The notes beneath the pieces were generated by a model, which was given only the letters and a program-made list of their open reading frames with translations, did not search any database and was not told the DNA's origin. A stretch of 64,000 bases of DNA, taken from Desulfopila sp. IMCC35006 (GTDB lineage Bacteria; Desulfobacterota; Desulfobulbia; Desulfobulbales; Desulfocapsaceae). Within the stretch, counting starts at the first letter, position 1. Every line of letters begins with the position of its first letter. The stretch spans positions 248,001 through 312,000 of the forward strand of contig NZ_SWCM01000003.1 of NCBI RefSeq assembly GCF_005116645.1. Reading direction: 5' to 3'. A program made the translations under genes and the position numbers. Shown here piece after piece: positions 1-8,573 of this stretch.

Positions 1-1064
1 TATTTGAGGTCGGCACCCAGACCATGATGCAATCGGGGGCAATTTACCCGGTATATAAACTTATGGCCGATGCCGGATATAAGATTGACTGGTCGAATTA
101 CCTGCAGGCCGTTCTCTCCTATTATATGGACGCGGATGGCAATTTGATGTCCATGCCTTTCAATTCTTCCACGCCGATCATGTATTACAATGTATCCATG
201 TTCGAAAAAGCCGGCATTCCACTGCTTTCCAAAACAGAACCCATCACCTGGGATCAGCTGGGAGAAATCACCAAAAAACTGGTGGACAGTGGTGTCGCTC
301 CTGCCGGCATGGTAAGCGCCTGGCAGTCATGGATCCAGATTGAAAACTACAGTGCTATCCATAATATTCCTTTTGCCAGTAAAGACAATGGTTATGGCGG
401 ACTTGACTGCGAATTGCTGATCAACAACCCCAAGGTTATCAGCCACATCGAAATGCTCAAGCAATGGGCTGCCGACAAACGGTTTATGTATGGCGGCCAG
501 AAATATCAGGGGCCCAAATCTGAATTCATCGCCCAGAATGCCGCAATCTACATGGATTCCGTCAGCGGCATAGCCAAACTCAAAGAAGCCGTTAAAGATT
601 TCAAATGGGACGCAGCTCCGCTGCCTGTTGAAGCATGGATGAAAAAGCCCCAGAACAGTATTATCGGCGGAGCCTCTCTCTGGGTATTGAATGGACACAG
701 CAAGAAAGAGTACGAAGGTGTTGCGGCATTTTTGAAATTTCTTGCAGACAACGAAATGCAAATGTACTGGCATAAGGAAACAGGCTACTTCCCCATTACC
801 TTAAATGCCTATGATGAATTAAAAAAAGAAGGATACTATAAAGAAAATCCACTGCAAACGGTTGGTATTGATCAGCTCAACAGAGCAATTCCGACAAAAA
901 TCTCCCGGGGACTGCGTTTAGGGTACTTCGTACAAATCAGAAATATTATCAACGAAGAACTGGAACAAGTCTGGAACGGCACGAAAACACCAAAACAGGC
1001 TCTGGACAACGCCGCTGAAAGGAGTAACATTCAGTTGCAGACTTTTGCCAAGACCTACAAATAA
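1..1064 (+). CDS. ugpB: Glycerol-3-phosphate-type ABC importer, periplasmic binding protein (5' end missing)
   Basis: Extracellular solute-binding protein of the sugar/glycerol-3-phosphate ABC family, cut by the window edge. The reading frame is open from base 3, giving about 353 C-terminal residues. Visible text such as FEVGTQTMMQSGAIYPVY and the Trp-rich C-terminal lobe (YWHKETGYFP) match UgpB. It should capture sn-glycerol-3-phosphate or its diesters in the periplasm and hand them to the UgpA/UgpE channel encoded just downstream. The UgpC ATPase is not in the window, so it must lie upstream or elsewhere. A hairpin separates it from ugpA, a usual way to let the binding protein be made in excess. 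Substrate is inferred from family resemblance; another sugar-phosphate or sugar is possible. Confidence 0.85.
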   Translation, partial: FEVGTQTMMQSGAIYPVYKLMADAGYKIDWSNYLQAVLSYYMDADGNLMSMPFNSSTPIMYYNVSMFEKAGIPLLSKTEPITWDQLGEITKKLVDSGVAPAGMVSAWQSWIQIENYSAIHNIPFASKDNGYGGLDCELLINNPKVISHIEMLKQWAADKRFMYGGQKYQGPKSEFIAQNAAIYMDSVSGIAKLKEAVKDFKWDAAPLPVEAWMKKPQNSIIGGASLWVLNGHSKKEYEGVAAFLKFLADNEMQMYWHKETGYFPITLNAYDELKKEGYYKENPLQTVGIDQLNRAIPTKISRGLRLGYFVQIRNIINEELEQVWNGTKTPKQALDNAAERSNIQLQTFAKTYK

Positions 1065-1079
1065 TATTTTTCATCAAGC

Positions 1080-1112
1080 AAAAGCCCCTGCGCCAAAAAA
1101 GGGGCTTTTGCC
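1080..1112 (+). terminator. Intercistronic hairpin between ugpB and ugpA
   Basis: A 9-bp perfect stem (AAAAGCCCC / GGGGCTTTT) with a 12-nt A-rich loop and a short T run in the 3' arm sits in the 60-bp gap between ugpB and ugpA. It probably acts as an attenuator or 3' mRNA stabiliser for the binding-protein cistron, not as a full terminator, because ugpA and ugpE have no other promoter that I can see. Confidence 0.6.
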
Positions 1113-1124
1113 ACGTGTCGGGAC

Positions 1125-2015
1125 ATGCTTAAACGATCGACCTTTAAATCTTCCTACCTGCCGTATCTGCTTATTCTGCCGCAGGTTATTGTCACTCTGA
1201 CCTTCTTCTACTGGCCGGCAGTACAGGGACTGATTCAGTCTTTTCTGCTCAGCGATCCCTTCGGTCAGAGCAGCAAGTTTGTCTGGTTCTATAACTATAA
1301 AGAAATTTTTACCGATCCACTGTACCTGCGGTCAATACTGACCACATTCATCTTCAGCATCGCCGTTGCTTCAGTGTCCATTACCCTTGGCCTGTTTATT
1401 GCCACGATGGCCAATCGGGCCTTGAAAGCTACGGCCCTGGTGCGTACCCTGCTCATCTGGCCATATGCCGTGGCACCGGCCATCTCTGGAGTATTATGGC
1501 TGTTTTTGCTCCATCCTTCGTACGGAATTGTTGCTCTTGGAATCAAGGCCTGGTTGGGAATCGACTGGAACCCGGTTTTAAAAGGCACCGACGCCATGGC
1601 CATGATCACGATGGCAAGTGCCTGGAAACAGATCAGTTATAATTTTGTCTTTTTCATGGCAGGACTGCAGGCTATCCCCAAATCGCTCATCGAGGCAGCG
1701 GCAATAGATGGTGCCAGTCCATTTACCAGGTTCTGGACGATTACCTTTCCCCTCCTCTCCCCGACATTTTTCTTCCTGTCGGTGATGAATATTATTTATT
1801 CTTTTTTCGAAACATTCGGGGTGATTCATACGGTAACCCAGGGCGGGCCCGGCGGATCAACCAACATTCTTGTCTATAAAGTGTATCAGGATGGCTTTGT
1901 CGGCCTGAATCTCGGATCTTCATCCGCCCAATCCGTCGTCCTCATGACACTGATAGTCGTTATAACGTTTCTACAGTTCAGATATGTTGAAAAGAAAGTC
2001 CAATACACTGGATAG
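1125..2015 (+). CDS. ugpA: Glycerol-3-phosphate ABC transporter permease UgpA
   Basis: Inner-membrane permease of 296 residues with six hydrophobic segments. The cytoplasmic EAA loop, which docks the ATPase, is clear at about residues 190-210 (EAAAIDGASPFTRF). The length matches the usual roughly 295 residues of UgpA. It pairs with UgpE (6 bases downstream) to form the transmembrane channel for substrate delivered by UgpB. MalF-type family members look similar, but the combination with the UgpB- and UgpE-like neighbours makes Ugp the best call. Confidence 0.88.
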   Translation: MLKRSTFKSSYLPYLLILPQVIVTLTFFYWPAVQGLIQSFLLSDPFGQSSKFVWFYNYKEIFTDPLYLRSILTTFIFSIAVASVSITLGLFIATMANRALKATALVRTLLIWPYAVAPAISGVLWLFLLHPSYGIVALGIKAWLGIDWNPVLKGTDAMAMITMASAWKQISYNFVFFMAGLQAIPKSLIEAAAIDGASPFTRFWTITFPLLSPTFFFLSVMNIIYSFFETFGVIHTVTQGGPGGSTNILVYKVYQDGFVGLNLGSSSAQSVVLMTLIVVITFLQFRYVEKKVQYTG

Positions 2016-2020
2016 GCGCC

Positions 2021-2941
2021 ATGGTTGAAAAAACTCCCATCTTAGATACTTTCACGTACGTTTTTCTGATTATTGGCATCCTTATTGTCGGTTTTCCCAT
2101 AATCTACAGCCTGATCGCAGCGACTCTGCCCCTGGCCGAAGTTTCCCAGGTGCCCATGCCGCTCATCCCCGGCGACCAGTTTATGGTCAATATGACCGAC
2201 GCATGGACCAGGGGAAATCTCGGCAATCAGATTTTCAATTCGTTTATCATGGCAACAGGCATAACCTTTGGTAAAATAGCCGTTTCGATTATTGGCGCTT
2301 TTTCCATCGTTTATTTTGACTATCGTCTGCGGGTGGTGGCATTTGCCTCGGTTTTCTGTACCTTGATGCTGCCGGTGGAAGTACGTATCATGCCGACCTA
2401 TGAAGTTGCCGCCAATGTCCTGGGCCCCATGCAGGCGACCTGGGATGCCCTGCATCTCAACAGCCTGGTTTCGTGGTTCACCGGCAATGACTTTGAAATG
2501 CATCTCAACTGGTCATTGCTCGACAGCTACACCGGCCTCATTCTGCCGCTTATCGCCTCGGCCACCTGTACCTTTCTTTTCCGGCAATTCTTTTTGACTG
2601 TCCCTGAAGAACTGTGCGAAGCGGCCAAGATGGATGGAGCCAGCCCGATGACCTTTTTCTTCAAGATACTGCTGCCGCTGTCAAAAACCAATATTGCCGC
2701 GCTGATAGTTATTGAATTTGTTTATGGCTACAACCAGTATCTATGGCCCTTACTCATCACCACCAATCCGGACATGACTACCGCGGTGATTGGCCTGAAG
2801 GATCTGATTCCCCAGGCCGATGACCTCCCCGAATGGAATGTTGCCCTGGGTGGCGCACTCATGGTCATGCTGCCACCGGTGTTGGTTGTCTTATCAATGC
2901 AGCGCTGGTTCGTTAAGGGGCTTATTGAGAAGGAGAAATAG
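2021..2941 (+). CDS. ugpE: Glycerol-3-phosphate ABC transporter permease UgpE, with an extra loop
   Basis: Second permease subunit, 306 residues, with an EAA loop at about residues 200-220 (EAAKMDGASPMTFF). As I recall, the E. coli protein is about 281 residues. The extra length here sits at about residues 132-167 (between EVAANVLG and LLDSYTGL), in a loop that is short in the E. coli protein. The 3' end overlaps the convergent HAD phosphatase gene by 20 bp. With ugpA it makes the channel of a phosphate-ester importer. Confidence 0.87.
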   Translation: MVEKTPILDTFTYVFLIIGILIVGFPIIYSLIAATLPLAEVSQVPMPLIPGDQFMVNMTDAWTRGNLGNQIFNSFIMATGITFGKIAVSIIGAFSIVYFDYRLRVVAFASVFCTLMLPVEVRIMPTYEVAANVLGPMQATWDALHLNSLVSWFTGNDFEMHLNWSLLDSYTGLILPLIASATCTFLFRQFFLTVPEELCEAAKMDGASPMTFFFKILLPLSKTNIAALIVIEFVYGYNQYLWPLLITTNPDMTTAVIGLKDLIPQADDLPEWNVALGGALMVMLPPVLVVLSMQRWFVKGLIEKEK

Positions 2942-3728
2942 CCCGCTGAAGATGGTTTGCCAATTCAGCAAAACCATAACCACCTTCAGCAGCAGTTATC
3001 CAGGTCGGCGTATGCACGAGTATTTCTTGAAACTGCAGCACATTGGCCACCCCGACAGAGTGAGGAAAGTAAGCAAACATCGGCTCGTCATTGGGCGAAT
3101 CCCCTGCATAGACAACAGTCTTTTTAATGTCATCCAGAACAAGGCCAAATCGTTCGGCAAAGAGTAGTTTGGTCATTGAAAGCTTATCGTAACTGCCGAA
3201 CCAGCCATTGACATGGATGGAACTGATCTTGGCAGATGCCCCATTTCTTTGAAAAACTTCGACGATCTTCGCAATATCGTCATTCGACAATCGAGAGACG
3301 TCTTCACAAAAATCAATGGCCAGATCGGCCTCCCGGTAATGCTGATCGGCAGAAACAGCGGAACCGGGGACAGCCTGTAAAATTTCTGTGCACACCCGGG
3401 AAAGTGTCGTCCGGTCCTGCGCTCTTTCTTCTTCTGTCCTGGCGTATCGACGAACCATTTTTTTATGGTGCGCATCATAGACAAAATAGAATGCACCATT
3501 TTCACCAACAACTCCGGCTACCGGCCACATTCTGGCGATGAGATCACACCAGCCGGCGGGTCTGCCGGTAATAGGAATGATCTGTACCCCGATTTTCTGC
3601 AGGTTTTCCAAAGCATGGTAGGCGCAGGCGGGAATCCGGCCTGAATGCGTCAGAGTGTCGTCAATATCTGTCAGGACGTATTGAATGGTGCACGCTTGTT
3701 GCCGTCTGAAGAGATCGATTGGTTTCAT
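2922..3728 (-). CDS. HAD-IIB family phosphatase (sugar-phosphate phosphatase-like)
   Basis: A 268-residue haloacid-dehalogenase-type hydrolase. Motif I is DIDDTLT (nucleophile D21, acid D23), motif II is PITGRP near 52-57, the motif III lysine is likely K182 or K187, and motif IV is GDSPND at 209-214. The cap insert between motifs II and III fits subclass IIB, which includes mannosyl-3-phosphoglycerate and sucrose-phosphate phosphatases. A soluble cytoplasmic phosphatase of a phosphorylated sugar or polyol is likely. It is convergent with ugpE and overlaps its 3' end by 20 bp, so any link with the Ugp importer is only by position. Exact substrate unknown. Confidence 0.75.
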   Translation of the reverse strand: MKPIDLFRRQQACTIQYVLTDIDDTLTHSGRIPACAYHALENLQKIGVQIIPITGRPAGWCDLIARMWPVAGVVGENGAFYFVYDAHHKKMVRRYARTEEERAQDRTTLSRVCTEILQAVPGSAVSADQHYREADLAIDFCEDVSRLSNDDIAKIVEVFQRNGASAKISSIHVNGWFGSYDKLSMTKLLFAERFGLVLDDIKKTVVYAGDSPNDEPMFAYFPHSVGVANVLQFQEILVHTPTWITAAEGGYGFAELANHLQRAISPSQ

Positions 3729-3954
3729 AGAAGTCCTTAGTTTTTTGCTCCGTCTTGTTTTTTCGTGTTTTACGGATTATTTTCTTGTTCTCTGCAGGAA
3801 AATATCCGGTTTCATGCTATTTATTCTGACTTTCCTCACGTTTCGCCGGGGTCATGGGTCTCTGACTTACTCGTTTTACATGATAAAATATATGCAAAAA
3901 TATCATTGCCGATCTTTTCAACAATTTTCTGCGACTACAACCGTGTGGTAAAAG

Positions 3955-6858
3955 ATGAAACGCAGCGAACCAACCAGGCAGAAACCATCCATTTTCACCA
4001 GCCGGCATGGCGCGATAGCACTGCTGGGCGGGGTCGCCGTCATGTTGTCGCTGCTGGTGGCAACAGCGATGCTGTTTGCACCGCGGCTCCTTGTTTCGCC
4101 TGCGCTCAAAGAGAAAATCCAAATACTGGTGACCGAAAAAACCGGCGGCCGGCTTGACTACCAGGCAATTGATCTCTGTTACTTCCCCCGACCGGGTATC
4201 GAACTGCAGGGGGTAAGCCTGACGTTACCGGAACAGACACAGGGCACCATTGCAATCCTGCGCATCTCGCCCACATTACTGCCTTTGCTGACCGGCAATA
4301 TTCAACTGTCCACGCTTGATCTGGACACACCGCAATTCAGCCTGGCATTACCCGACGCCCCAAAGAATATCCCCCCTGCGCAACCGTTGACCCTCTCCGT
4401 GATCGAAGAGAAGTTGGCGCGGTCCATGGAAGCTGTCGGCCCGATGTTCCTCGGCCTGGACACAAAGGTCAGCAACGGGCAGGTGACACTTATGCAGAAC
4501 AAACAAAAACTGGTCAGTATGTCCGGTATGAACCTGCAGGGCGAAACCTCCATACCCAATATCGCAACCGCGCAGTTCCGGCTCAAGACACACATTGACG
4601 AGTTGACTGTTTACCACCAGAATCAGCAGGAGACCATTAAAGATTTCAATTTGAGCGCCGGTGTCCGGATGGCAGCCGGGACAATGACTGCGACTCTTGA
4701 CCAGCTGGATTTCAGCGAACCACGTCTCTCATTGTCCGGGGAGCTCATATTCACCCCGACCGAACCACAGGTCACCCTGAACCTGTCCGGCAGCAACATC
4801 GATGTCGAGGCAAGCCGCACAGCAGCTCTGGCCCTGGCAGGCGACACCACCCCTATCAAGGAAATTTTCACCTACCTGCGCGGCGGACAGGTGGACCAGA
4901 TCACCTTCACCTCCCACGGTACGACAATCTCCGAGTTGGGCCGCCTGGATAACCTCGTCATAAAGGGAAATGTGCAGGCTGGCAGGATCGCAATCCCGGA
5001 GATAGAGCTCGAATTGACCGAAGTGGCCGGCGATGTAGTGATCAGCAAGGGCATTTTGCAGGGTACCGGGCTGTCAACCCGTCTGAAAAATTCTACCGGG
5101 CAGGACGGGTCTTTGCAAATAGGCCTGACGGATACCAACGATCTGTTCCAGTTGGAGCTGGCACTAGACGGTGACCTGGCCGAGGTCTATCCGTGGCTGG
5201 CCTCCCGGGAAGGGCTGCAGGATCAACTGCAGACATTACAAAAGGTGAGCGGTCGAATCAACATGTCTTCCTTGAAGCTGAAGGGACGACTCGGTATGCC
5301 GTCTGCATGGGATATCACTTCAACCGGGACCCTGAACAATCTGGCAATAACAACGGAACTCTTCCCGGAGACCATCCACCTTGCGAGCGGTGAATTTACC
5401 ATGAACCCGCAGCAGCTGAGTTTCAAGAAACTAAAAGCCGCCAGCCAGGATTCTGCGCTTTCCTTGTCCGGTATTGTCAAAGGTTTTCCACGACGACTCG
5501 ATCGTCTCGACCTGTCGTTGAACGGCCGCATGGGAACACAGTCCGTCACATGGCTCGCAACGCAATTCAAGATGCCTGACGCCTACATGATCCACGCACC
5601 ATTGACCATCGGTGACAGCAAGATCTCATGGATACCTGATTCTACCACGTCCTTCAAAGGATCGGTAGAAATTGACAATGGTCCGGTCATCACCGCCGAT
5701 GTCGACCACACTCCGGACCGCCTTCGCATCCACCACCTGACCGCCAAAGACCAGTATTCCGATGCGACCCTGGTTTTTGACCGCTCCGATGATCGGCGCG
5801 ATTTTACATTTACCGGCAGCCTGCAGCATGAAACGCTACAGACCCTGTTCGTCGATGCTGCATTCAAAAGCGGTCGGTTAGAAGGGAATCTGGCAGTATC
5901 TTTGCCGACAAACGTACAAGCCGCAGTGAGGGTCGTAGGAGAGCTGACCGGGGACAACCTGCCGCTGGTCCTGCCGACTGGCGACCGGGTGGACATTGAT
6001 CATGTCCTGCTGCAGGGCGATGGCGGCTCAAACATCAAGGTTGACATAACCGAAATGACATGGGAAGACCTGAGCTGGTCACCGGTGAAGGCCACGGTTT
6101 CCTTCTCCAACAACAGCGCCGATATACAATTTACCGACGCCAGGTTATGCGGCATCGAATCGAGGGGTACAATCTCCGCCACTGGCAACGCAATCTCTGT
6201 CGATATGGCCCTCACGGGGAAAAATCTGGACGCCGCCACCAGTTACAGCTGTCTGACCAAAGGGGAGGTCAAGATGACCGGCAGCCTCGATTTTTCCAGC
6301 AAGATCAAAACGACAGGACAAATCGACAGACTGGTCGAGCGCATGCAGGGCCCTCTGCAGATGACCTTTCACCAAGGCATCATCCAGCAGAATAAAATGT
6401 TGTCCAGGATACTGGAAGTGCTCAATGTCACGGAAATCATCAAAGGCAGGCTGCCGAACCTGACCAGCAATGGTTTCCCCTACAAAACCATGACGGTACA
6501 GGGCCGGTTTACAAACGGTCAACTCGCCATCGACAAATATCATATGGATGGTGAAACTCTCGACCTTCTCGGGAAAGGCGAAATCAATCTGGAAAAAAGG
6601 ACCGTCGACATGCAGCTGTTGGCGGCACCTTTCCAGACTGCCAATACCATAGTGAAACAAATCCCCGGGGTCAATTACCTCCTCGCAGGCAGCCTGGTCA
6701 GCATTCCTGTCAGCATCCACGGCCCTCTGCGAGATCCAAAAGTTACCATCTTGTCGGCCTCAGCGGTCAGCTCAAGTCTTTTCAATCTGGCCAAACGAAC
6801 CCTCGAATCGCCCTTCAAGCTGCTCGACGCCCTTAATCCCTGGAGTAAGGAAAAATAA
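3955..6858 (+). CDS. AsmA-family envelope protein
   Basis: A 967-residue protein with one N-terminal membrane anchor (about residues 20-43), followed directly by the AsmA-like N-terminal region (lysine/glycine-rich KEKIQILVTEKTGGRL, then a beta-rich repeat). A conserved AsmA C-terminal region appears near 840-940 (GEINLEKRTVDMQLLAAPF). Proteins of this group sit in the inner membrane and span the periplasm as a beta-groove; several are now linked to phospholipid transport to the outer membrane. No partner gene is adjacent. A methyltransferase-like gene starts about 30 bp downstream and may be co-transcribed. Confidence 0.82.
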   Translation: MKRSEPTRQKPSIFTSRHGAIALLGGVAVMLSLLVATAMLFAPRLLVSPALKEKIQILVTEKTGGRLDYQAIDLCYFPRPGIELQGVSLTLPEQTQGTIAILRISPTLLPLLTGNIQLSTLDLDTPQFSLALPDAPKNIPPAQPLTLSVIEEKLARSMEAVGPMFLGLDTKVSNGQVTLMQNKQKLVSMSGMNLQGETSIPNIATAQFRLKTHIDELTVYHQNQQETIKDFNLSAGVRMAAGTMTATLDQLDFSEPRLSLSGELIFTPTEPQVTLNLSGSNIDVEASRTAALALAGDTTPIKEIFTYLRGGQVDQITFTSHGTTISELGRLDNLVIKGNVQAGRIAIPEIELELTEVAGDVVISKGILQGTGLSTRLKNSTGQDGSLQIGLTDTNDLFQLELALDGDLAEVYPWLASREGLQDQLQTLQKVSGRINMSSLKLKGRLGMPSAWDITSTGTLNNLAITTELFPETIHLASGEFTMNPQQLSFKKLKAASQDSALSLSGIVKGFPRRLDRLDLSLNGRMGTQSVTWLATQFKMPDAYMIHAPLTIGDSKISWIPDSTTSFKGSVEIDNGPVITADVDHTPDRLRIHHLTAKDQYSDATLVFDRSDDRRDFTFTGSLQHETLQTLFVDAAFKSGRLEGNLAVSLPTNVQAAVRVVGELTGDNLPLVLPTGDRVDIDHVLLQGDGGSNIKVDITEMTWEDLSWSPVKATVSFSNNSADIQFTDARLCGIESRGTISATGNAISVDMALTGKNLDAATSYSCLTKGEVKMTGSLDFSSKIKTTGQIDRLVERMQGPLQMTFHQGIIQQNKMLSRILEVLNVTEIIKGRLPNLTSNGFPYKTMTVQGRFTNGQLAIDKYHMDGETLDLLGKGEINLEKRTVDMQLLAAPFQTANTIVKQIPGVNYLLAGSLVSIPVSIHGPLRDPKVTILSASAVSSSLFNLAKRTLESPFKLLDALNPWSKEK

Positions 6859-6887
6859 AAATTACGTCAAAGGAGTTGTCCATCAAT

Positions 6888-7877
6888 ATGTTTCATGCCA
6901 ATTGCCTGCCCATTTTAATCGGAAGCCTGCCTCTTGCAGACCATCAAGAGGCAATGCAGCTCATCCTCGCCCACACACCTGAAATTCCGCTCTGGCCGCA
7001 GTTGCCCAAAAATCCGCGCGAAGGAATGATCCGCCAGTTTCTAACCGGTTTTCCAGGCCTTGTCGACGACGGCAACCGGTACTGGATCGATACCGACACG
7101 CCTGCTTTCGAACAGGAGATGGCTGCTTTTTATGAAGACTATATGCGGGTAGAAGAAGACCCCGGCTGCCTGACCGCCAAAGGACAGGTCACCGGTCCGG
7201 TCACGACCGGAATCGGCGTCAAGGACCAGCATGGCAACTCGATATTTTATGACGACAACCTCCGGGACATACTCATCAAACTGCTGTCGATGAAAGCATG
7301 GTGGCAGGTGGCCGAATTGCAGAAATGCACCGGTGATATACCGCCAGTTATCTTTATCGACGAGCCTGGCCTGGTCAGCTTTGGCTCGAGCGGCTTTGGC
7401 GGCATCTCGCGGGAAATGGTATCCGATGCAGTGGCGGAGGTAATTGGTGTCATAAAAAAGGCTGGCGGTCTTGCCGGCGTACATATCTGCGCCAATGGCG
7501 ACTGGGGTCCGGCCCTTTCGTCAACCGCCGACATTATCAGCTTTGACGCCTATTTTTATTTTGCCAATTTTGTTCTTTACAAGGAGCAGCTGATCAGTTT
7601 CCTCAGCCGTGGCGGCATCCTGGCCTGGGGTATTGTCCCGACAGGGGACCCGCTGGTCGTGGCCGAGGAGTCAGTCGATTCCCTGTTCAGCAAGTGGCAG
7701 GAACAGGTAGCGTTTCTTGCAACTTTCGGTTTCAGTGAGGAACAGCTGATGCGCCAGACCCTTATCGCGCCTTCCTGTGGCACGGGTTCGCTGACCCCGG
7801 AACTGGCGAAGAAAGTCCTGGCAATGACTGCAGAATTGTCACAAATGGCGAGAAGCAGTCTGAAGAACAGGAGATAA
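6888..7877 (+). CDS. MetE/UROD-fold methyltransferase-like protein
   Basis: About 329 residues, related to the C-terminal catalytic half of cobalamin-independent methionine synthase and to methylcobamide:CoM methyltransferases. The zinc-ligand pattern is visible: H199-x-C201 (GVHICANGDW) and C297 (APSCGTGSL). I chose the ATG at 6888. An in-frame TTG at 6876 abuts the AGGAG ribosome site (6871-6875), leaving no spacer, while 6888 has a 12-nt spacer. The protein lacks the N-terminal half of true MetE, so it probably transfers a methyl group from a corrinoid or other carrier, not from polyglutamyl folate. Methionine synthesis is possible but not shown. Confidence 0.7.
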   Translation: MFHANCLPILIGSLPLADHQEAMQLILAHTPEIPLWPQLPKNPREGMIRQFLTGFPGLVDDGNRYWIDTDTPAFEQEMAAFYEDYMRVEEDPGCLTAKGQVTGPVTTGIGVKDQHGNSIFYDDNLRDILIKLLSMKAWWQVAELQKCTGDIPPVIFIDEPGLVSFGSSGFGGISREMVSDAVAEVIGVIKKAGGLAGVHICANGDWGPALSSTADIISFDAYFYFANFVLYKEQLISFLSRGGILAWGIVPTGDPLVVAEESVDSLFSKWQEQVAFLATFGFSEEQLMRQTLIAPSCGTGSLTPELAKKVLAMTAELSQMARSSLKNRR

Positions 7878-7887
7878 GATCTGGATA

Positions 7888-7930
7888 CTGCTGTAACCGC
7901 ATGGGCAAGACGGCTCTGCGGTTACAGCAG
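7888..7930. terminator. Strong hairpin between convergent genes
   Basis: A perfect 14-bp inverted repeat (CTGCTGTAACCGCA ... TGCGGTTACAGCAG) with a 15-nt loop lies 10 bp from both convergent gene ends. There is no T run on either side, so it may act as a factor-dependent or mRNA-end-protecting element serving both transcripts. Confidence 0.6.
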
Positions 7931-7940
7931 GTGCTGGGTG

Positions 7941-8441
7941 TTAATCGATCTGAACAAAGATTTTTTTCAAGGCCCCGCAAACCGGACACTTCTCAGGTGC
8001 GCTGCCGAGCTCGATATAACCGCACACCGGACAGAGATAAAAATCTGTCACATCCATGTCCACTCCGGCTTTCACTGCAGCCAGGGCTTTTTTATAAATG
8101 AGGGCATGGACTTCCTCGGCATCGACGGCAAACTTAAACATGGTTTTGGCCTTATGACCGTCGGCCTGGGCCAGCTCAACCATCGGCGGGTACATCTCGG
8201 TAAACTCATAGGTCTCACCATCGATTGCCGCCTGCAGGTTTTCCGCCGTAGAAGCGATCATCTCCAGTGCCTTGAGGTGCCCTTCCGCATGGATACGCTC
8301 CGCCTCAGCGGTGGTCCGAAAGAGCTTGGCGATATTTTTAAAGCCCTCTTTTTCAGCCTTTTTCGCAAAAGCTCGGTATTTCTGGTTGGCCTGGCTCTCG
8401 CCGGCAAAGGCATCCTTTAAATTTTCGGTTGTTGTCGCCAT
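7941..8441 (-). CDS. rbr: Rubrerythrin
   Basis: 166 residues with the standard two-domain layout. A ferritin-like di-iron four-helix bundle (residues 1-125) carries Glu and ExxH ligands (AGESQANQKY, EAERIHAEGH, DAEEVHA). A C-terminal rubredoxin FeCys4 site has C137/C140 and C152/C155. It reduces hydrogen peroxide in the cytoplasm of anaerobes using electrons from rubredoxin or NADH. A strong AAAGGAG ribosome site lies upstream. A small palindrome in its leader (8473-8483) is a possible peroxide-regulator site; a Fur/PerR-type regulator is encoded at 46.7-47.1 kb. Confidence 0.95.
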   Translation of the reverse strand: MATTTENLKDAFAGESQANQKYRAFAKKAEKEGFKNIAKLFRTTAEAERIHAEGHLKALEMIASTAENLQAAIDGETYEFTEMYPPMVELAQADGHKAKTMFKFAVDAEEVHALIYKKALAAVKAGVDMDVTDFYLCPVCGYIELGSAPEKCPVCGALKKIFVQID

Positions 8442-8472
8442 TTAATTCTCCTTTAAATTTTTGAATAAACAC

Positions 8473-8483
8473 TACAAATTGTA
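8473..8483. promoter_or_regulatory. Palindrome in the rubrerythrin leader
   Basis: An 11-bp palindrome (TACAAATTGTA) 32-42 bp upstream of the rubrerythrin start codon, in AT-rich sequence. Its place fits an operator, and Fur/PerR-type regulators bind AT-rich palindromes of this sort, but the match to a known box is weak. Confidence 0.25.
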
Positions 8484-8573
8484 AATAAACTTGTTTTGTT
8501 CTCCCCTCCGTAGAAGGGAGAAAAGCCGGAATCTTCTCGGTGCCCCCTGAGGGGTGGAAGCACTTGAAACAGA

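Noticed and set aside
6876-6887. TTG start of the MetE-like gene
   Set aside because: It touches the ribosome site with no spacer. ATG at 6888 preferred.
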